Part shown: in pieces, positions 55,242 through 64,000 of the stretch | How positions within the stretch are numbered: the first letter of the stretch is position 1 | Layout of the letters: each line of letters starts with the position of its first letter | Source: Pollenia angustigena | Lineage: Eukaryota; Arthropoda; Insecta; Diptera; Polleniidae | Reading direction: 5' to 3' | Assembly (NCBI GenBank): GCA_930367215.1 | Contig: OV884059.1 | Span: 148,488,511-148,552,510, forward strand | DNA length: 64,000 bases | Made by a program: the position numbers and the translations under genes | Notes under the pieces: generated by a model | The model's input: the letters and a program-made list of their open reading frames with translations, nothing else | What the model was told of the DNA's origin: nothing | The model's database searches: none

Positions 55242-55270
55242 GTGCGAAATATTCGCACGGGTCATCTAGT
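55242..55270 (+). mobile_element. Helitron 3' terminus
   Basis: Hairpin GTGCGAA-ATA-TTCGCAC (55242-55258), then GGGTCAT, then CTAG (55266-55269) followed by T. A short GC-rich hairpin a few bases before CTRR is the diagnostic Helitron end. The 5' end of this element (TC...) could not be placed; the sequence back to about 54900 is a candidate body. Confidence 0.65.
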
Positions 55271-55467
55271 ATATTAAAATAAAGAATACTAACAACATAT
55301 TTAAAACTGTGGTATAGTTTTAGCACATACGATAAATACGACACAATAGTACACCATGTGAATTCGCTAGGTAAAATATATTTATTCGTTGCGATTTTAT
55401 GCGTTTTAAAGTATTTTTCGTTAAAAAATTTAGTTTTTTCCAGTCATTTAAAACAATAGAAATAAAA

Positions 55468-56148
55468 ATTCCTGACCTAATTGATTTCGGAGTCGTAAAA
55501 GGAGTTCCCAGTGAAATAATCCAAGTAGAAGCTTCTTTAGATTTATCCTCAGACCACTCACCCACTATTATTACAATATACTCACTCTTAACAACCTCAC
55601 CCACTTACGATTTAGCGCGCACACGTATTAATTGGTTAAAATACAAAAAATATTTAAGTGCCCACTGTACGGAAAACTTTGCGTTACGAACGCCTGAAGA
55701 CATAGAGAAATCTATTAGACAGCTAAATACTAACATTACGCATGCTGTCCAAAATGCTACTTATACCTATCCACAGGTGAGATTTAATAAAATTTATTTT
55801 GAAGATGTTGAACAGCTGTTATCTGAAAAAAGAAAAGTTCGAAGAGAATGGCAACGCTGCAGATGCCCTCAGTTAAAAATTAGGCAAAGGGATTGTACTA
55901 AGCAGCTTAAAAAATTACTAGACCTCTAAAAATTTCTGCAAAATCTAGACGCGACACCACAAATTGATTATTCATTATGGCGAGCAGCCAAAGGGCTTAA
56001 AAGCCCGGTAATGTGTATACCTCCATTAAGAGGTTCGACTGGTGACTGGGCAAGAACTGATGCGGAAAAAGGTACTCTATTTTTTAACAATTTGCTAAAG
56101 GTATTCACTCCAAACGTTTCCACTAATATGGTTGAGTTGCCACCATAG
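55468..56148 (+). pseudogene. jockey-clade non-LTR retrotransposon relic (end of endonuclease to RT linker)
   Basis: Reads IKIPDLIDFGVVKGVPSEII, then LDLSSDHSPTIITI, the conserved last block of the apurinic endonuclease domain (SDHSP holds the catalytic His). The frame continues through ARTRINWLKYKKYL and KRKVRREWQ, the linker before the reverse transcriptase, to a stop at 55927-55929. In the same frame after the stop: DYSLWRAAKGLKSPV, IPPLRG and EKGTLFFNNLLKVF-PN, ending with a stop near 56146. So a single in-frame stop splits about 225 codons. The endonuclease N-terminus and all RT motifs are missing. It is among the best-preserved coding relics in the window. Confidence 0.82.
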
Positions 56149-56149
56149 C

Positions 56150-57770
56150 GGTCGCTGCATACTTATTGTTAGTTCAATTTAGTTGAAGATTCAATAAATA
56201 AATTAAAAGTGAAAAAAACATATAAAACAATATATAAAAACAAACGAAACATTTCGGAAAAGTTTGCACAATGTACAATTCTTTTCAAAATGTTATAAAC
56301 GTTTTGTACATGAACAAATCGAAAACAAATACTTTTGAAGTAACAAACAGTGCAAAGGAAACAATTGGCTTCTTTGCACTCATCTGCTTGATAAGACAAA
56401 TACCGAAACGTATTTTTCGAAGGATTTTAGTTGTGCTCTTCAATGTTATGATTTTCTATTTATTTCGGCATAATTCATTTTCTTTACGTATGTGATTTCA
56501 GAAAAAAAATCGGTTTAACATAATTTTTATTGCTGCATTTCAAATTTGTTTCCTTTAAATTTTTTAAGGATATTTTACGAAACAGAAATGGCTTAATTAA
56601 TTTTTTCTTTGCCGAACCAAAAAAAAATCGGTTAAATGTGACCAGTAAGTGGCTAAATTACCAACACTGGTGGTTAACACGCACATACTTAAATTGCATT
56701 ACGGCACTTACAATTTTTATACTAAATGTTGTTTTTGTACATATTTACATGGGTTCCTGATATCACTATGGGTAAAAAACAAACAAAACTTTACAAGATA
56801 AAAAAAAATTATATGTTTAAGTGTACGAGTACTCGTATCTGTTCGTTACATTGATAACAACAACAATGACTTATTTTTAGTTGCAATTGGATTTTTTTCC
56901 AGTGTTCTTCTGTCAACAATTTAGTGACGTTCATCATGGAGCATGTGTTGTCATTGTTAAAGGTACTACAATAAAAAATGGCAAAGCCATGAATGGCAAA
57001 GGCAGAAGTTCCTAAACAGTTTTCTTTGATGAAAAAATGAATTAAAATTTTACATCAAATGATAAAATTTATACATCAAATAAATAAAGTTATACATAAA
57101 AGTAATGAAATAATATGTTAAATATATAAAACAATATACAAAATTAATGAAATTATACATTAAATGAATGAACTTTAGTGTTAAAAAAAATTAATTGGGA
57201 TTATTCAAGTAATATTGTCATAATATTCCAAAATTTAGTAATAGTTTAAAGTAATTATTGTAGTGTTTCAAACAAAAAAAAGTCCTTAAATAATAAGACT
57301 TTTAAGGCTGTGTTTATTGTTTTGTCATAACTACACAATAGAATTTTAAATAATAAGATGTTGCTCACAGAACTCTTATTTTTTCTTATTATTTTTATAA
57401 TGACTGCCTTGTGAATCCCTTAAATATTACTTATTGTTTTGTTTTGAAATTCAAAGGGATTTGCTTTTTGAATATTTAAGATTCCCTGCCTTATTGAATC
57501 CGGTAAATGCATGTTCATAATGTTCACTCTTATTTTACTTATTTCTTTTTGTTCATAAAAATGCTTTTTAACAATTGAGTACTTAAGCCATAATTTTTTT
57601 ACCTCTGTTTCTTACAATATATAAGTTTTTCAGAGGCATCTTAGTTGAAAATAAATTTGATTTGTCTTACGAGTGTCTGACTTAAGAACGATTTGTCACA
57701 CTTCAAGTTTTGAAGTAGACTATGAAAAAAAAACTAAATAGTTTTTATTATTTTTTAGAAAATTATTTAA
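56150..57770. other. Unassigned interval
   Basis: AT-rich; short ATAAAATTATACAT-type repeats at 57040-57170. Frames of about 75 codons at 56169-56760 show no domain. Confidence 0.4.
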
Positions 57771-57779
57771 CATATTTGT

Positions 57780-57976
57780 CAAGGCGAATTCATTTTTCAG
57801 GTGGCGTTGAAAGCACAGCTGTGCTACTTTTTTTTTAAATTAGAGAGAGGAATGTCAAAAGTTACTTGTGTTTTTGACATATCGGCCACCGAAAGCAGCA
57901 ACAAAATACATTGTTGTATTTTTGGTGTTGTTACTTGTTTTAGTATCGACACCACCGTTTACATGAATTCGCCTTG
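57780..57976. mobile_element. 197-bp MITE with 8-bp duplication
   Basis: CAAGGCGAATTCAT and ATGAATTCGCCTTG ends are exact inverses; flanks ATATTTGT on both sides (57772-57779, 57977-57984). The 8-bp duplication suggests hAT. Confidence 0.82.
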
Positions 57977-58289
57977 ATATTTGTATTACTTAATGTTTTT
58001 TAGCACTACTGTCAATTTGTTTATTTTTTTTTGAAATTATGGGGTTTTTTTTAATTGCAGCTCAATATCTGTTTTAAGTTTTGAACTGAATACTGAAGGT
58101 ATTTAGTTAAGTATTATAGAACTTTAAAGTCACATTGTAAGGATCATTTTGGGTAAAAAAAAATTATTAATTTAATTTATTTGTTAAAAAAATTTGTTGT
58201 TGTTTTCGAATATGATCAAATAATACCAGATGTCAGATGAATAAAAAATATCGAGGCCTTGTATTTAATACATTCTATAACGACCAGGG

Positions 58290-58530
58290 ACAAATACATT
58301 GAATAGCCTAATGCACTGACAATTTATGAAAGTTTATGGCATTAACACTTACTTAAACACTTTAATGCATAATTTTTTGCACTTTATTATTTTCTTATCA
58401 AAATAGTGCACTAATATTTAAAGTTCACTAAAGTGTAATGCATTATTTTTAAAACACATAATGACTAGTGCATTATGATTGCATTATCACTAGAAATAGT
58501 GAACAGAATTAATGCATTTTTTTTTGGCAT
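58290..58530 (-). repeat. AATGCACTAGTCATTA repeat family, copy 1
   Basis: CATAATGACTAGTGCATTAT and CACTAGAAATAGTGAACA are the reverse complement of words repeated at 63690-63930. AGTGCAAAAAATT-type words occur as well. AT-rich, no terminal repeats defined. Confidence 0.6.
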
Positions 58531-58551
58531 TACATTTTCTTTTACCAAAAC

Positions 58552-58827
58552 TTTTAAGGGGTGAAAATGGTAACTATTTTTGGTATTTTTTTTACAAAAC
58601 ATTTTCCTCTATTCATTGACATCTTCGTACTAAATTATGGGCTGCCACTACAATACTGACATTTTTAATACTTTAATGGGGAAATATAAAGTACCCAAAA
58701 AAGGAAATAAAGAAGCGGGTTAAATGCTAGAATTTAAACAAGTTAAAACCTAGAAAAATAAACTTTGGCATAAAAATATGTCCACGAAGAAAAAGAAGAC
58801 GCTGACGAAGTAGCAGGTATATGCTAG
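58552..58827 (+). mobile_element. Helitron-like element, copy C (3' part)
   Basis: Aligns to 36387-36701 of copy B: ACAAAACATTTTCCTC, TAAATTATGGGCTGCCACTA, AATATGTCCACGAAGAAAAA, then GCTGACGAAGTAGC and CTAG at 58824-58827 before T. The hairpin is weaker (two substitutions). 5'-truncated. Confidence 0.65.
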
Positions 58828-59084
58828 TTATTCATAAAAAAGTACGAAAATGGGGTGCCACATGAACTAAGAGATATGGAACACTGATTTTACTCATTAG
58901 AAACTCTGTTTCATTGCTTAAAAATTATTTCTAAATATAACTAGAATTTCAAGCGTAGGCTATTGTATTTGTGTTATGAGCTGCTTACTCGGGACAATTA
59001 CTTTCAACTAAATAATAAAATTTATCCAAAAAATTATTCAAAAATACGATATAATACCTTTGTAAATTAGTACAAAATTTGTCA
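58828..59084. other. Unassigned interval
   Basis: Nothing recognised. Confidence 0.4.
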
Positions 59085-59193
59085 TTTGAAAAATCGTCAA
59101 ATTTGAGATTTAAATCGTCGAATTGTCAATGGACAATTTTTGGACCCAAAAAATCGGTAAAATAACGATAAATCGTCAAATCTGGCAGCCGTG
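59085..59193 (-). mobile_element. hAT-like right end fragment
   Basis: AAATCGTCAAAT/AATCGTCGAATTGTC words are iterated, ending ATCTGGCAGCCGTGG, which resembles the CAGGGCTGTCAGAT end of family A and the same motif-iteration design. The partner end was not found. Confidence 0.45.
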
Positions 59194-59295
59194 GTTGTAG
59201 GTCATTTAACGAACAACTGTGTTAACCTTTAATCTCGGCTACTGCATAAAACCAATTTTACATAAAACTCTGCTTAAGAAGCAATTAAGCTGGAG

Positions 59296-59605
59296 GTCCA
59301 CACCACGCGTTACTCGCTTTTTCGCAGCATACGCTGCTGTCAAAAAAGTAGAATATGTGTAGTTATACGTAGTAAGTTACATGCACAAAAGCGTAGATGC
59401 CTTGAGGCGAAAAGTAGGTCTACTTTCTACTTTTGTAAGCGTCACAAGCAGCGTTCGAACAAATCAGCTGATTTTGACAAATTAAATTTTATTTTTACTT
59501 GTGCTGCTGCAGCATAAAAAGCGTTTCATGTAACTGGAAACGTAGAACGCAAGTAAGGTTATAAAAGCATGCGCTGCGTGGAGGCGAAAACGCGTGTTAT
59601 GGACC
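59296..59605. mobile_element. TIR MITE, GGTCCACACCACGCGTT ends
   Basis: GGTCCACACCACGCGTTACTC and inverted GGTCCATAACACGCGTTTTCG. Inside, ACGCTGCTG/GCTGCTGCAGC words are iterated. TSD not identified. Confidence 0.68.
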
Positions 59606-59611
59606 TTCATG

Positions 59612-60084
59612 CTATGTTCATACGACGACAAAAACCACTCGTTTCGCTCTCTGAAACTAGATTGTCAAACATGCTGTTCATACGATTCATTCTGGTTTCA
59701 TTTTGACATTTTTTTTTGTGTTGTTAGTGTGATTTTATTTAAAGCAGATAAAAAAGTAATTAAATGTTAAAAATATATTATTTAATACTTTTATTAATAT
59801 TATTATTTGATAATTATCACTTTATTTTATTAAACATCAATTTTTATTTTGTATTTTATTTTGTTTTGATTTTTTTGAGAGCTAGTTCAGATAAACTAAC
59901 AATAATTGTTATCAAAATTAGAGATGATAGTACATTTTTCCTGTTTCGCAGCCTGTTTCAAAATGAAACGACCTGTTTCGCTCACAAAATTTTGTATGGG
60001 GAAACAAGTCGTTTCAGTCATGTTTGGGGCGCGAAACAGGAATAAGAGAGCGAAACACGAATATTGCTGTCCGTGTGAACATGG
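59612..60084. mobile_element. TIR element with ~46-bp ends containing GTTTCGCTCTCT
   Basis: CTATGTTCATACGACGACA and inverted CCATGTTCACACGGACAGC, both followed after about 15 bp by CGTTTCGCTCTCT / TGTTTCGCTCTCT. The interior repeats CTGTTTCGC and GCGAAACAG in opposite directions. Overlapping frames on both strands there follow from these palindromes. Confidence 0.72.
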
Positions 60085-60089
60085 TATCA

Positions 60090-61140
60090 GCTTTACAATT
60101 GTTAACATTTTAATGGTAAAAAGAATTTAGCAAACATGTTAATGATCCCATGCTACTTTTAATCAAATCAAATAATTTTTTAATATATGAGTTGATTATT
60201 TTAACAATACAAATTAAGAAATGAAAAGTTAGCCATAAAACTTTAGAATGATAGAATGTTTTTTTTTAATTTCTTAGTTTTTTTTCTCCACAAAACTTTT
60301 GAAAAAGTTCTTTCTTACATACACATTTGTCTTAACTATTCAATTGGAATTCAAACAATAAAAAAAAAACAATAAATAAAGAAATAAATAAACAAAATAA
60401 TCATCATCTTTTTTTTCTACCAAATTACAAACTTGGAAAAAAGAATTTAAACAAAAGAAGAGACAAGCCCATATTTAACTTTTTTTTTTAGAGAATATTA
60501 AGGCAATAAACGACACGGACACAGTCAGTTAGTCAGTAGTTGAAAATAAAGTGAGAAACTAATTTTAGTCTTTATTTGTTTTTTAAACAATTGACAGTAA
60601 ATTAACGGCTTTTAAGTTGCTTACAGAACGTGATGTCACCCATAAAATAAACAAGAGTTTTTCAAAACATTTTTTATCCAACAAAAGGGATTTTTTTGGC
60701 AAAAAAAAAAAAATGTTGGTTTAATAATTTCGAATGCAAATTAAGGGTTCCCAAAAGCTTTTTTTAAGATTAAAAACAAGTCATAACAAAGAACAAATGA
60801 TCATAATGGGTTTTGAAAATTGTTTAATTAGCTTATAATAAACAAATTAATGTTTCTATTGTTTAACTGATTTTTAAAATTTTTCATTGCCAAGATCCAA
60901 ATCTGTTAGAAATTATTAACGCAAGCTCAAATTTATTTTAACAAGACTTAAAGCCGGACAACATTAGAACCCCTTTAAGGCCTATTATAGATTCTTTCAA
61001 TGGGTTTTTAAACGGAATTTACGTTTTTTGCTAAAGTTTGATAGTGTGTGATGCATAAGCTTCTTTTGTTAAAATATTATAATTTAAATATTATGTCGTT
61101 ATTAAGTTATAATTTAGCACACAAGTGCTTTATTGCAACC
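60090..61140. other. Unassigned AT-rich interval
   Basis: No coding relic or delimited element. Confidence 0.45.
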
Positions 61141-61142
61141 TT

Positions 61143-61404
61143 AATTCTGTGGTTTTCATGGGCAACCGCGTATGTCTTAAAAACAATTTTTTCAGGAGAG
61201 CCGAAAAAACCATTCTAGATCAAACTATGGGTTAGATATTGCACCTTTTGAACTTTGTAATTGAGTTAAAACATCGGAATGGGTCTATCTGTTTTTAATA
61301 ATTTTTTAAAAAATGTAAAGAGCGCTTAAAATTAAGCAAAATAGCATCAACATTTCAAAATCGAAAAATAGACATACGCGGTTGCCCATGAAAACCACAG
61401 AATT
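61143..61404. mobile_element. 262-bp TIR MITE, CTGTGGTTTTCATGGGCAAC ends
   Basis: AATTCTGTGGTTTTCATGGG and its inverse at the right pair perfectly through CAACCGCGTATGTC, about 34 bp. AATT lies at both outer edges. TTTTTCAGGAGAGC lies inside the left end, as in 12154-12777. The right half is also found inside 19840-19895. Confidence 0.82.
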
Positions 61405-61555
61405 GTGCTACAACATTTTTTTGAAATCGGTCCAAAAATTAATATTTTCAAAGATTTTGTGTTAAACAAAAATAGGAACATTTCTGTATATGAACTTTGC
61501 TCAGTTCAAGTTAGTCCAGAAAAATATAAAAATTTAATCAAATTAAGCTGGGAGT

Positions 61556-61660
61556 CAGGGCTTTTAGATATGGCTACTTCTCGCCGAACAAGGCGATTTT
61601 AAAACTTGTTTGGCGGCGAAATTTTCAATTTGGCAATACATTATGGCGATTTTTTTTTTG
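61556..61660 (+). mobile_element. Truncated left end of hAT-like family A (A3)
   Basis: CAGGGCTTTTAGATATGGC followed by TTCTCGCCGAACAAGGCGAT tracks 1244-1300 with scattered changes, with GGCGA words to about 61650, then homology stops. No right end follows. Confidence 0.65.
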
Positions 61661-61703
61661 ATGAGCCATGAATTTGTTTCGAGAATCGTTAAAGTAAATA
61701 CAA

Positions 61704-62515
61704 AACAAGTAAGAAAGTATAGTCGGTCAAGCCCGACCATATGATACCCTACACCACAGTATTAAAAAACACATCATGTTTATGTGTCCATATTAATATG
61801 GATTTATCTACACTTATAAAATTATTACAGTAACTGATTGTGGGTTAATAAATTCATTTTCCGTACTGTTAAAATTAATTAAAAATATAGTTATTTTACA
61901 AATAATTTTATTTTTTAACATTTAACAAAACAAACTAACAAAAAATAATGTTTTTTCGTTTTTATTTTTTTATGTGGTTTGATTTTTGTCGGTTAAAATA
62001 TATTTTTTAAAAGTTAACGAAATTTTAACGAATATGCTGTTTAATAAATAAAAAATTAAAAAATGAATGTAAAAATCATTTGTTTTAAGTGAAATGTAAA
62101 TCATCCGTTTTCCAAATGAATTTTAATTTGTTTAAAATGAATTTTCGTTTGAATTTAACTACATAATATTTTGAGTGTATGTTTATAAACTTCATTAAAA
62201 TTGGTTTGAAAGTTTGTGAGAGACAGAAATTGCCCCTACCTCCCCTTGTGGTCCTATTTATGAAAAACTGTATAGCTTATGTGTCCCTATAGATATGGAT
62301 CTATCTATGTTTTGAATTTCATTAAAATCAGTTTGAGAGGCAGAAATTGCCCCTATCTCCCCTCGTGGTCCGTTTTTTTTTAAATTTATACATTTTGTAT
62401 CCATAAATTTAAGGTTCTATCTATGTTTTAAATTTCATTCAAATCGGTTTGATAGTTTCTGAGAGCAAGAAATTTCCCCCTATCTTCCCTCGTGGTCCTA
62501 CAATATACAATTCTA
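61704..62515 (+). repeat. Mini-me-like repeat W1 (plus-orientation half)
   Basis: Begins AACAAGTAAGAAAGTATAGT then CGGTCAAGCCCGACC and CACAGTATT. It continues, around a nested MITE, with AAACTTCATTAAAATTGGTT, GCCCCTACCTCCCCTTGTGG and a second similar block with CTCGTGGTCC. It meets the reversed copy W2 at about 62520. Confidence 0.65.
61811..62177 (+). mobile_element. CACTTA MITE, second copy (no pogo insertion)
   Basis: CACTTATAAAATTATTACAG to ATATTTTGAGTG with TA flanks (61809-61810, 62178-62179). The flanking repeat is continuous in the reversed partner W2 at about 62965 (ATTTATCTATGTTTATAAAC), a clean empty site. Near 61960 it lacks the 626-bp pogo-like insertion of copy 1. Confidence 0.85.
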
Positions 62516-62524
62516 GTTTTAGTA

Positions 62525-63071
62525 TTTTTATACCCACACCACAATAGTGACGAGGGTATTATGCATTTGTGCTGATGTGTATACCGCCTTAAAATATTGG
62601 TCGTTAAAGTATACCGATCGACTTAGAATCACTTTCCGAGTCGAACTAACGATGTCCGTCCGGCTGGCGGGCTGTCCATGCAACCATGCAATTTTGCAGA
62701 TAATTTGATAAAATTTGGGAAAAGGTTATTATTAGCACAAGGACCAAGCCTCTGCCGAATCGTAGGACCACGAGGGAAGACAGGGGACAACTTATATGCC
62801 TCTCAGAAACTGTCAAACCGATTTTAATGAAATTTAAATCAAAGATAGAAATATATGGACACATTAGCTATGTAGTTTCTCAAAATTATGCCCCCAAGGG
62901 GAGGTAGAGGGCAATTTCTGCCTCTCACTAACTTTCAAACCGATTTTAATGAAGTTTATAAACATAGATAAATCCATATTTATATGGACACATAAACATG
63001 ATGTGTTTTTAAATACTGTGGTGTAGGGTATCATATGGTCGGGCTTGACCGACTATACTTTCTTACTTGTT
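62525..63071 (-). repeat. Mini-me-like repeat W2 (minus-orientation half)
   Basis: Reverse-complement partner of W1 from the outer end (63071, CTTACTTGTT) inward. It includes the core AGTATACCGATCGACTTAGA and ATGTCCGTCCGGCTGGCGGG (GTCY tract) and ends at TTTATACCCACACCACAATA. W1 and W2 give the locus the look of one large TIR element of 1368 bp. Confidence 0.68.
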
Positions 63072-63408
63072 ATTTATGAAATTTGAGCAATCCCTTAACC
63101 ATGAGCTTAAAATGTTTTGGTTGATTTTTTTTTTTTTGTATTTTTCTCAGTTTTAAGCATTTCTTTCAAGATTATTTCGTTTTCCAGAAATTGGGCGATT
63201 ATTATGCTCTTTTGGCAACAGCAGTAAAAAGTGAATGTATTTTCTTATTGGCAGGACTCTGTTTAAATAATATCAAAATTCAGCTGTCAAACGATTATGT
63301 CAATGTTTGCTCGGCAGTAAAATCATATTTTCAAAGAAATATTTTGTTATATTTGGTTTAAATAATTTAATTTTTTTGGATTTATATCAATGTATTTGTA
63401 TTAAATAT

Positions 63409-63493
63409 ATATCGCGACCTTAGGACAACAAGGTTCTATCTTACATATAGTTTAGGTGCAAACAAGGTTGAATGTGTCCTAAGGTCGCGATAT
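63409..63493. mobile_element. 85-bp palindromic MITE
   Basis: ATATCGCGACCTTAGGACA and its exact inverse, 19-bp perfect arms (63409-63427, 63475-63493), with further partial pairing inside (ACAAGGTT repeated). Confidence 0.75.
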
Positions 63494-63689
63494 CTATACG
63501 CGTTTATTACATTAATAAACTTGTTTAATAGATATCATGAATTGTTACTTCAATTAAATTAAATTCAAAAATTATTTTGCATCTTTTGTATTGGGCGGCA
63601 ATTCCCGGGATTTTCCAGGAAATTGAAAAATCATTCCTCTTTAACCCAAGAAAAGAAAAACTCTATTAAGTAATAATGCTATAATAGTG

Positions 63690-63930
63690 CTTTATTTAGG
63701 TTCACTATTTCTAGTGATAATGCAATACTAATGCACTAGTCATTAGGTGTTTCAATAATAATACAAAAGTTGTGCATTAGTTGGCATAGACTTTAGTGCT
63801 TTTAAACACTAATAAACTATTTTGATAAAAGAAAATGTAGTGCAAAAAATTGTGCATTATTTATGTTCACTATTTCTAGTGTTAATGCAATAATAATAAT
63901 AATAATGCACTAGTCATTATGTTATTTCAA
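63690..63930 (+). repeat. AATGCACTAGTCATTA repeat family, two tandem units
   Basis: TTCACTATTTCTAGTGATAA then TGCAATA..AATGCACTAGTCATTA occurs at about 63701 and 63870, about 168 bp apart, with a TAATAATAATAATAA run in the second. Reverse-orientation relative at 58290-58530. Confidence 0.65.
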
Positions 63931-64000
63931 TAATTTATTTAAATTACTAATCTCCAATTAATATAGTTTATGAATAATTTTTAGTACGATTCATTAGACC

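Noticed and set aside
59764..60130. Overlapping open frames on both strands
   Set aside because: They arise from the inverted CTGTTTCGC/GCGAAACAG words of the TIR element at 59612-60084.
1..64000. CRISPR arrays, operons, ribosome binding sites, bacterial-type promoters
   Set aside because: The sequence is animal nuclear DNA; the regular arrays seen (41 bp and 117 bp units) lack spacers of the CRISPR type.

Overview
The window is AT-rich, intron-poor-looking eukaryotic DNA with no intact protein-coding gene that I can support. Its repeats point to a higher fly (Diptera, probably a calyptrate such as a blow fly or house-fly relative): repeats with runs of GTCY next to a conserved core of the dipteran mini-me type, jockey-clade and RNase H-bearing non-LTR retrotransposon relics, tRNA-derived SINEs, pogo-like, hAT-like, piggyBac-like and Harbinger-like non-autonomous elements, and Helitron-like ends. 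The species call is inference; the repeat calls rest on termini, target-site duplications (TSDs) and translated relics read directly.

Layout. 1-7.5 kb: a foldback repeat; a hAT-like element (1244-2879) holding a TA-flanked MITE (miniature inverted-repeat element) that itself holds a pogo-like element; a broken transposon ORF; a second hAT-like element (4364-5632); a Tc1/mariner tail. 7.5-12 kb: very AT-rich DNA with degenerate tandem repeats, a pogo-like element with a duplicated left end, and a hammerhead-like hairpin. 12-15 kb: a TIR (terminal inverted repeat) element and a piggyBac-like TTAA element, each holding a tRNA-SINE. 16.5-21.6 kb: reverse transcriptase relic, TIR elements, minus-strand mariner transposase relic. 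Near 23.55-23.85 kb is the only decent host-gene candidate, a minus-strand 5'-UTR-like exon with a consensus splice donor. 25.2-28.6 kb: a second hammerhead-like hairpin and a Helitron-like element carrying twelve ~117-bp tandem units. 29.4-34.4 kb: a third hAT-like element with two nested MITEs, then a mini-me-like repeat broken by mariner, by a shared short repeat and by a fourth hAT-like element that carries a SINE. 35.6-45.4 kb: more MITEs, a second Helitron-like copy, a GC-richer island, SINE and mini-me-like copies. 45.5-50.6 kb: RNase H-bearing retrotransposon relics and a pogo-like element that keeps the two ends of its transposase. 52.6-64 kb: further hAT-like elements, a Helitron 3' end, a jockey relic, MITEs, and an inverted pair of mini-me-like repeats.

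The elements do not work together as a pathway. The window is best read as a nested insertion record in which several copies supply the empty sites of others. The most notable signals are the paired hammerhead-like hairpins with compensated stems, the pogo relic that keeps its DNA-binding helix-turn-helix and a C-terminal PCNA-box-like peptide, family-specific motifs repeated just inside the ends of many DNA elements, and the ~117-bp array inside a Helitron-like element. All searches (BLAST, Dfam/Repbase, RNA-seq) remain to be done; family names are by termini and motif memory only.
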